Source: an uncultured Bacilli bacterium (GTDB lineage: Bacteria > Bacillota_I > Bacilli_A > RF39 > UBA660). From it: a stretch of DNA of 8,606 bases. How positions within the stretch are numbered: the first letter of the stretch is position 1; each line of letters begins with the position of its first letter. Below are positions 5,856-8,606 of the stretch, piece after piece. The stretch is from the NCBI GenBank assembly GCA_934101625.1, contig CAKORV010000036.1, forward strand, positions 1 through 8,606. Reading direction: 5' to 3'. Made by a program: the position numbers and the translations under genes. The notes under the pieces are model-generated. The model ran no database searches. It saw only the letters and a program-made list of their open reading frames with translations, and was not told where the DNA came from.

Positions 5856-6911
5856 TTATTTATTAATTTCTTTATTTATATCATCTAAAGTCTTAATATT
5901 TAATTTATATCTAGTTAATTTACTAGCTAATTTAATATTAATTCCTTTTTTACCAATAGCTAAACTTAAATTTTCATTATCAGTTATAACTAAAGCTTCT
6001 CTTTTCTTTTCATCTTGTATTGTAACATTTAAATTTTTAGCTGGACTTAAAGCATTTTCTATAAATTTTTCTGGATTCTCATCATATAATACTAAATCTA
6101 CTTTTTCTCCATTTAAAGCTTTAATTATATTAGCAATACGAGTACCTTTTTCTCCTATACAACTACCTATAGCATCAACATTAGGGTTTACACTTTCAAT
6201 CGCAACTTTACTTCTTACCCCTGCTTCACGCGCAACACCATGCATTATTAGTATTCCTTCTGCAAATTCAGGTATTTCATTTTCAAATAGTCTTTTTACA
6301 AATCCATAATGTTTACGACTTAATCTAATTGATGGACCTTTAGTAGTTTCTTCAACACTTACTATATAAACTTTAACACTATCTCCCATTCTTAAAGTTT
6401 CTCCAGGAATTAGTTCATTCTTAGGTAATATTCCTCTTGCTTTCCCAAGATCAACATAGTAATTTTTATTATCTTCCATTGCTAAGAAACCAACCATCAT
6501 TTCATCTTGTTTATCTCTAAATTCATCCATAATTTGATTTCTTTCAACTTCTCTAATCTTTTGAAGTACTACTTGTTTAGCAACACTAACTGCTACACGA
6601 CCAAAATCTTCAAAGTCAACTTCATTTTCAATAACATCTCCTACTTTATAGTTAGGATTTATTTCTTGAGCTTCTTCTAGACTTAATTCAGTATCTTCAT
6701 TTTCTATTTCATCAACTACAGTCATTCTTCTAAATAGACGAATCATACCATTCTCAGTATTAAATTCTGCTCTTACATCAGCATCTTCTCCAGTATTTTT
6801 TTTGTAGCCTGCTGCTAAGGCATTTTGCATTGCTTCCTTTACTACTTCTGGATCTATATTTTTTTCTTTAACTATAAAATCAAAAGCTGTTTTAAATTCT
6901 TTATTGTTCAT
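5856..6911 (-). CDS. nusA: Transcription termination/antitermination factor NusA
   Basis: NusA binds RNA polymerase and nascent RNA, promoting pausing and intrinsic termination and taking part in antitermination complexes. From the ATG at 6911 the product has 351 residues, normal for Bacillota NusA without the extra acidic repeats of E. coli. Visible domains are the N-terminal RNA polymerase-binding domain (about 1-125, with KEAMQNALAAGYKKNTG), an S1 domain (about 135-200), KH1 (about 205-275, with the GEKG loop at 253-256 followed by NIIKALNGEKVDLV) and KH2 (about 280-345, with LSLAIGKKG around 315-323). The stretch VDAIGSCIGEKGTRI is a family signature. The gene lies 7 nt after the rimP stop and ends 9 nt before ylxR, whose Shine-Dalgarno overlaps the nusA stop codon, so these genes are tightly co-translated. 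Confidence 0.97.
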   Translation of the reverse strand: MNNKEFKTAFDFIVKEKNIDPEVVKEAMQNALAAGYKKNTGEDADVRAEFNTENGMIRLFRRMTVVDEIENEDTELSLEEAQEINPNYKVGDVIENEVDFEDFGRVAVSVAKQVVLQKIREVERNQIMDEFRDKQDEMMVGFLAMEDNKNYYVDLGKARGILPKNELIPGETLRMGDSVKVYIVSVEETTKGPSIRLSRKHYGFVKRLFENEIPEFAEGILIMHGVAREAGVRSKVAIESVNPNVDAIGSCIGEKGTRIANIIKALNGEKVDLVLYDENPEKFIENALSPAKNLNVTIQDEKKREALVITDNENLSLAIGKKGINIKLASKLTRYKLNIKTLDDINKEINK

Positions 6912-7158
6912 CTTCTGTAACCTCACTTCCTACATCTAATACATATTCATTATTTAACTCTGGTATATCTAAAGTATCTAATAATGGATTAATTATTTCA
7001 CTTGCTTTAGCACATAATTCAGTATCAACAATATCTCCATTATTAATTGTAATAAATAATGTATCTACTCCATCTTCTTTTTCAAACTTAACATCAGTTA
7101 CTTCTACACCAATAGTTTTTAATGGCTCAGTAACTACTTCTAATATCTTTTCCTTCAC
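6901..7158 (-). CDS. rimP: Ribosome maturation factor RimP, short N-domain-only form
   Basis: RimP binds the 30S subunit precursor and helps its late assembly. The 85-residue product has the N-terminal alpha/beta domain of the family: an amphipathic N-terminus (ILEVVTEPLKTIGVEV), a strand block VDTLFITINN at 32-40, the helix TELCAKASEIINPLLD at about 46-61, and a last strand EYVLDVGSEV at 71-80. The family usually has about 150 residues, and the last strand normally reads like YVLEVSSPG before an SH3-like C-terminal domain. Here the chain stops five residues later with an acidic tail, and nusA starts 10 nt behind the stop codon's first bases in minus-strand terms, so no room is left for the second domain. 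The GTG start has an excellent Shine-Dalgarno. Being first in the nusA-infB operon supports the identification. Whether the short form still works on the ribosome is unknown. Confidence 0.82.
   Translation of the reverse strand: MKEKILEVVTEPLKTIGVEVTDVKFEKEDGVDTLFITINNGDIVDTELCAKASEIINPLLDTLDIPELNNEYVLDVGSEVTEDEQ
6920..6924 (-). promoter_or_regulatory. Ribosome binding site fixing the nusA ATG start
   Basis: GAGGT lies 8 nt before the ATG at 6911-6909, inside the end of rimP. The in-frame GTG at 6926 lies upstream of this site and would add five residues absent from the usual NusA start, so the ATG is preferred. Confidence 0.7.
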
Positions 7159-7163
7159 TATAT

Positions 7164-7170
7164 CCTCCTT
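7164..7170 (-). promoter_or_regulatory. Strong ribosome binding site fixing the GTG start of rimP
   Basis: AAGGAGG lies 5 nt before a GTG at 7158-7156. No ATG in this frame fits the family start better, so the near-perfect Shine-Dalgarno decides for the GTG. Confidence 0.85.
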
Positions 7171-7181
7171 ATCAAATTAAA

Positions 7182-7203
7182 GAGTGGGATTTCTGTCCCA
7201 CTC
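7182..7203 (-). terminator. 8-bp GC-containing hairpin in the rimP leader; terminator and/or attenuator
   Basis: GAGTGGGA (7203-7196 on the minus strand) and TCCCACTC (7189-7182) form a perfect 8-bp stem with a 6-nt loop, followed by an interrupted T tract, TTTAATTT. It sits about 60 nt past the stop of the surface-protein gene, so it can end that transcript. It also lies downstream of the -10 box of the rimP promoter and about 11 nt before the rimP Shine-Dalgarno, so operon transcripts must read through it. Whether it acts as a terminator, a leaky attenuator or a leader stabiliser cannot be decided from sequence alone. Confidence 0.65.
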
Positions 7204-7216
7204 ATCAAGTAACTTA

Positions 7217-7245
7217 ATTATATCAAATTTATTTGCTCATTACAA
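7217..7245 (-). promoter_or_regulatory. Sigma-A promoter of the rimP-nusA-infB operon
   Basis: Read on the minus strand, TTGTAA (7245-7240) is followed after exactly 17 bp by TATAAT (7222-7217). The -10 box is preceded by TGA, giving an extended TGN -10 element. The start of transcription would be near 7210, which leaves a leader of about 52 nt before the GTG of rimP. It lies in the gap just after the upstream surface-protein gene, where the housekeeping operon would be expected to begin. Confidence 0.75.
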
Positions 7246-7262
7246 TACAATTATCAGAATTT

Positions 7263-8606
7263 CTAACATCTGCTGGCATTAGTATCTATCACATACGGAT
7301 CAGTTGGCGTTCCTGTTCCAGTTACTTTGGCACATTCTGAGATTGATATAACTGGACGTATTGCATGAAAATTATATACATGGCTACCCAAAATATTACC
7401 TAAATCACTGGAATCTCCAACACTATACACATACGAAGCGCTATCATATGAATATGGAGTAAGTACCCACCAAGAGTTTGTTCCAGTTATAGAATCATTT
7501 ACACTATTTGTATAATACCATGCATATGGACTTTCTAAGGGTCTAGAACTTCTTCCACCTGCAAATGCCACTTCATCTCCAGTCATAAGTGCTATAGGAT
7601 ATTTTAGTTGTCCGTTTCCTCCACCTTCAGTACTGGCACTAAATTTATCTTCTATTGCTTGAGTACTTTCAAATAATCCATTGCTTGTATTTGCACCACA
7701 TTTATATGATGGTGCACGACCTGTTTTTATTCTCATGTAACCACCATAATAAAAAATTTTACTGCCAATAGTAACATACGTTCCTGCACCTACACTTCTG
7801 TCATTACAATATATTGCAGTTTTACTTATATATTTATCATAATTAGTTAATAAGTTATTTTGATACCATGTATCTATTTTTGCTTTTATTGTACTATCAT
7901 TATTGTTAGTTCTGTTTTTAGTTAAAGATTCAAATGTTCCATACATATATCCTACATGCATTGAATGACTATTAGCTATATTATATGAGGATACACTTAT
8001 ATAGGCAGTGGTTGTATCTGGACTTGTCCCTGAATATATTAATCTTACACTTCCATCTTCATTTGTTCTTATGATTCGCCAATATATATCATCACCAACA
8101 CTTGCATATTTATACTCACTACAATTTGTATTATAAGAAGTCGCTGATGTGCACTTATCAATAGTTGAATATTCTTTAAATTTTAAATTTGTACTTGAAT
8201 AGTATCCCCTATAGCTAATGGAATCACCTTGATACTTACCAAACTTAACCCAGTTATTTGTCGTATTGCCTGAATAATAATATACATCACTTCCATCTTC
8301 TGTTTTATTTGTTTTATATAAGGTTCCAGTAGTAGTTTCTGTATTTGTTACACTAAAGTCTGTTCTTTCTTTTATCGTTGGATTATCTCTTAACATTGCA
8401 TCTTTAAGTGATAAAATATTCGGATCTTTTGTTCCTACTTGTATTCCTAATATTCCACTTAGTATCTTTCCCATATCAACAGATTGATCTTCTTCTGTTT
8501 CTTTATATATTAATTCTACTTTATATTTTTGTTTTTCTTTTGATTTTATTGGTACACTATATGCTAGTACTGTATCTGTACTTGTATTTGATTTTGGTAT
8601 ATCTTT
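7263..8606 (-). CDS. Surface/secreted protein with FISUMP/DUF6273-like C-terminal domain, 5' end outside window
   Basis: The frame is open from the window edge to a TAG at 7263, giving 447 visible codons. The first in-frame ATG (8474) has no ribosome binding site, and the 44 codons before it are open and read like protein, so the gene starts beyond the window. The visible part is rich in Tyr, Ser, Asn, Thr and Gly. It contains the string DDIYWRIIRTNEDGSVRLIY, then YPIALMTGDEVAFAGG, then a WWVLTPYSYDSASYVY...HAIRPVISI block, and ends with GTGTPTDPYVI and a final Cys. From memory, this order (YWRII, DGSVR, ADEVAFAGG, WW/YW-T-P, VRPVI, GTGT-DPYV) recurs in large paralogous surface proteins of uncultured gut Bacillota, and the last block resembles C-type-lectin-like FISUMP/DUF6273 domains. 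Several Cys residues could form disulfides, consistent with export, but no signal peptide or membrane segment is visible. Ligand and function are unknown. Codon choice looks less AT-extreme than in the neighbouring genes. Confidence 0.8.
   Translation of the reverse strand, partial: KDIPKSNTSTDTVLAYSVPIKSKEKQKYKVELIYKETEEDQSVDMGKILSGILGIQVGTKDPNILSLKDAMLRDNPTIKERTDFSVTNTETTTGTLYKTNKTEDGSDVYYYSGNTTNNWVKFGKYQGDSISYRGYYSSTNLKFKEYSTIDKCTSATSYNTNCSEYKYASVGDDIYWRIIRTNEDGSVRLIYSGTSPDTTTAYISVSSYNIANSHSMHVGYMYGTFESLTKNRTNNNDSTIKAKIDTWYQNNLLTNYDKYISKTAIYCNDRSVGAGTYVTIGSKIFYYGGYMRIKTGRAPSYKCGANTSNGLFESTQAIEDKFSASTEGGGNGQLKYPIALMTGDEVAFAGGRSSRPLESPYAWYYTNSVNDSITGTNSWWVLTPYSYDSASYVYSVGDSSDLGNILGSHVYNFHAIRPVISISECAKVTGTGTPTDPYVIDTNASRC

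Noticed and set aside
6909..6926. GTG at 6926 as the nusA start
   Set aside because: It would add five residues before the family-typical start and lacks its own upstream site; the ATG at 6911 has GAGGT at 8 nt.
8472..8474. ATG at 8474 as the true start of the surface protein
   Set aside because: No ribosome binding site precedes it, the 44 codons upstream are open and protein-like, and no signal peptide follows the ATG.
1..8606. CRISPR array, insertion sequence or prophage
   Set aside because: No regularly spaced repeats, no transposase, integrase or phage gene, and no target-site duplications were seen.

Overview
The window is very AT-rich and comes from a low-GC Bacillota-type bacterium. 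Its proteins look like those of uncultured gut Bacilli related to Erysipelotrichales/RF39; that placement is an inference from protein style, not a measured phylogeny. Every gene I can support lies on the minus strand, so the genes read from right to left. Starts are ATG or GTG, mostly behind clear Shine-Dalgarno sequences. All nine visible stops of the larger genes are TAA or TAG, and the Trp codons I checked are TGG.

Right end (8606 to 7263): the 3' part of a large secreted or surface protein. It is rich in Tyr/Ser/Asn/Thr, its start lies outside the window, and its C-terminal domain resembles the FISUMP/DUF6273-like, C-type-lectin-like domains of gut Bacillota surface proteins.

Core (7245 to 3000): a translation/transcription operon, rimP-nusA-ylxR-infB-rbfA. 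It has a good sigma-A promoter at 7245-7217 and a strong 8-bp hairpin in its leader (7203-7182), and it ends at an intrinsic terminator at about 3030-3000. The genes are packed together by short gaps or overlaps. Two things depart from the usual layout: RimP is only 85 residues and lacks its C-terminal domain, and no ylxQ (L7Ae-like) gene lies between ylxR and infB. The products serve ribosome maturation (RimP, RbfA), transcription elongation and termination (NusA), RNA/RNase P modulation (YlxR/RnpM) and translation initiation (IF2).

Middle (2953 to 2281): a single-gene unit with its own extended -10 promoter and a terminator overlapping its stop. It encodes a Fic-domain AMP-transferase with a complete HPFREGNGR catalytic motif and a C-terminal SYAYEG motif, which fits the self-inhibited class III Fic architecture (NmFic-like).

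Left (2229 to 213): full-length uvrC of nucleotide excision repair, overlapping by 23 nt a small DUF1292 protein that has its own strong ribosome binding site.

Left edge (212 to 1): a promoter-like sequence, then a ribosome binding site and a very short reading frame that runs into a tract of eight G residues (C on the + strand), highly unusual in this AT-rich DNA. The segment is also framed by a perfect 10-bp inverted repeat that covers the start codon. It may be the 5' end of a phase-variable or frameshifted gene continuing outside the window. This and the RNA structures around the rbfA 3' end and the rimP leader are the least explained parts of the window; the rest is conserved housekeeping sequence.
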